DNA of 6,537 bases from JAITVM01 sp031551135 (GTDB lineage: Bacteria > Bacillota > Clostridia > Lachnospirales > JAITVM01), in assembly GCA_031551135.1 (NCBI GenBank), contig JAVBOA010000058.1, positions 1 through 6,537 on the forward strand, read 5' to 3'. Positions 6,442 to 6,537 of this stretch are shown here, piece after piece. The translations under genes were made by a program, and so were the position numbers. The notes under the pieces are model-generated. The model had not been told where the DNA came from and did not search any database. It saw only the letters and a list, made by a program, of their open reading frames with translations. Position 1 is the stretch's first letter; the number at the start of each line of letters is the position of its first letter.

Positions 6442-6471
6442 CAGGAAAAAACACATAGGCAGGGGAACGAG

Positions 6472-6537
6472 ATGGAAATAAGCGAATATTTCGATAAAGT
6501 AGAAACTGTAGAAGAGTACAATGGCTATTTTTTCAGT
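6472..6537 (+). CDS. N-terminal fragment of an unidentified protein, possibly a transposase
   Basis: Twenty-two codons from ATG 6472 to the window end remain open and read MEISEYFDKVETVEEYNGYF followed by FS. AGGGG (6461-6465) lies 6 nt upstream of the ATG, and an extended -10 promoter lies before it, so this is a real gene start. The ETVEEYNGYFFS segment reminds me of the N-termini of some ISAs1-like transposases of Firmicutes, but 22 residues are too few for a firm call. If it is correct, both edges of the window carry mobile elements. Confidence 0.6.
   Translation, partial: MEISEYFDKVETVEEYNGYFFS

Larger units (their letters stand above)
6281..6471. other. Divergent intergenic region between the ABC operon and a rightward gene
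   Basis: This 191-bp AT-rich gap must hold the start signals of both units. For the leftward ABC operon I see only weak candidates on the minus strand: TTGCAT-N17-TATTCT (about 6349-6377) and a TATACT at 6300-6305 without a matching -35. A 7-bp inverted repeat TTTCCAT / ATGGAAA (6380-6386 and 6398-6404) and a second one, ATGTATG / CATACAT (6342-6348 and 6384-6390), could be operator or structural elements. No RNA gene or riboswitch is apparent. Confidence 0.45.

Overview
This is an A+T-rich stretch with strong AGGAGG-type ribosome sites, sigma-A-like promoters and Gram-positive-type LexA boxes. Together these suggest a low-GC Firmicute, most likely a clostridial (Clostridia) chromosome. All genes but one read on the minus strand, so the order below follows transcription, from high to low coordinates.

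Right edge (6281-6537): a divergent control region separates the leftward ABC operon from a rightward gene of which only 22 codons are visible. That gene has a good extended -10 promoter. Its product may be a transposase, but this is a weak call.

Centre (6280-1861): a four-gene ABC export locus. It encodes a stand-alone ATPase (6280-5618), an unrecognised single-pass membrane protein with an acidic cytoplasmic tail and a large cysteine-free outer domain (5605-4082), and two different ABC-2-type permeases (3997-2864 and 2862-1861). Both permeases have an outer loop domain between TM1 and TM2. The ATPase and membrane protein are tightly coupled. A strong rho-independent terminator then separates them from the permease pair, and I see no good promoter after it. 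The permeases are therefore probably made by read-through, at a lower level. The most natural model is one ATPase dimer driving a heterodimeric permease, with the membrane protein as a possible accessory. The second permease appears to lack the usual last transmembrane helix. The substrate cannot be read from the sequence.

Left centre (1856-536): a radical SAM protein of the 'putative DNA modification/repair' family, with a CX3CX2C cluster motif and a C-terminal helix-hairpin-helix. It has its own promoter (TTGATT-N17-TATAAT). Two LexA-like boxes lie on that promoter, one over the -35 and one over the -10/start site, which suggests SOS control. Its C-terminus carries QLSFF, close to the beta-clamp binding consensus. 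Both observations support a DNA-repair role for this poorly characterised family.

Left edge (540-1): the N-terminal 160 codons of a TnpB (IS200/IS605-type OrfB, RNA-guided nuclease family) running off the window. It lies 55 bp from the radical SAM stop codon. Its promoter appears to borrow its -35 from the radical SAM gene end. The small DNA-metabolism gene that usually accompanies this radical SAM gene is not in the window, and the TnpB element lies where it would be expected.
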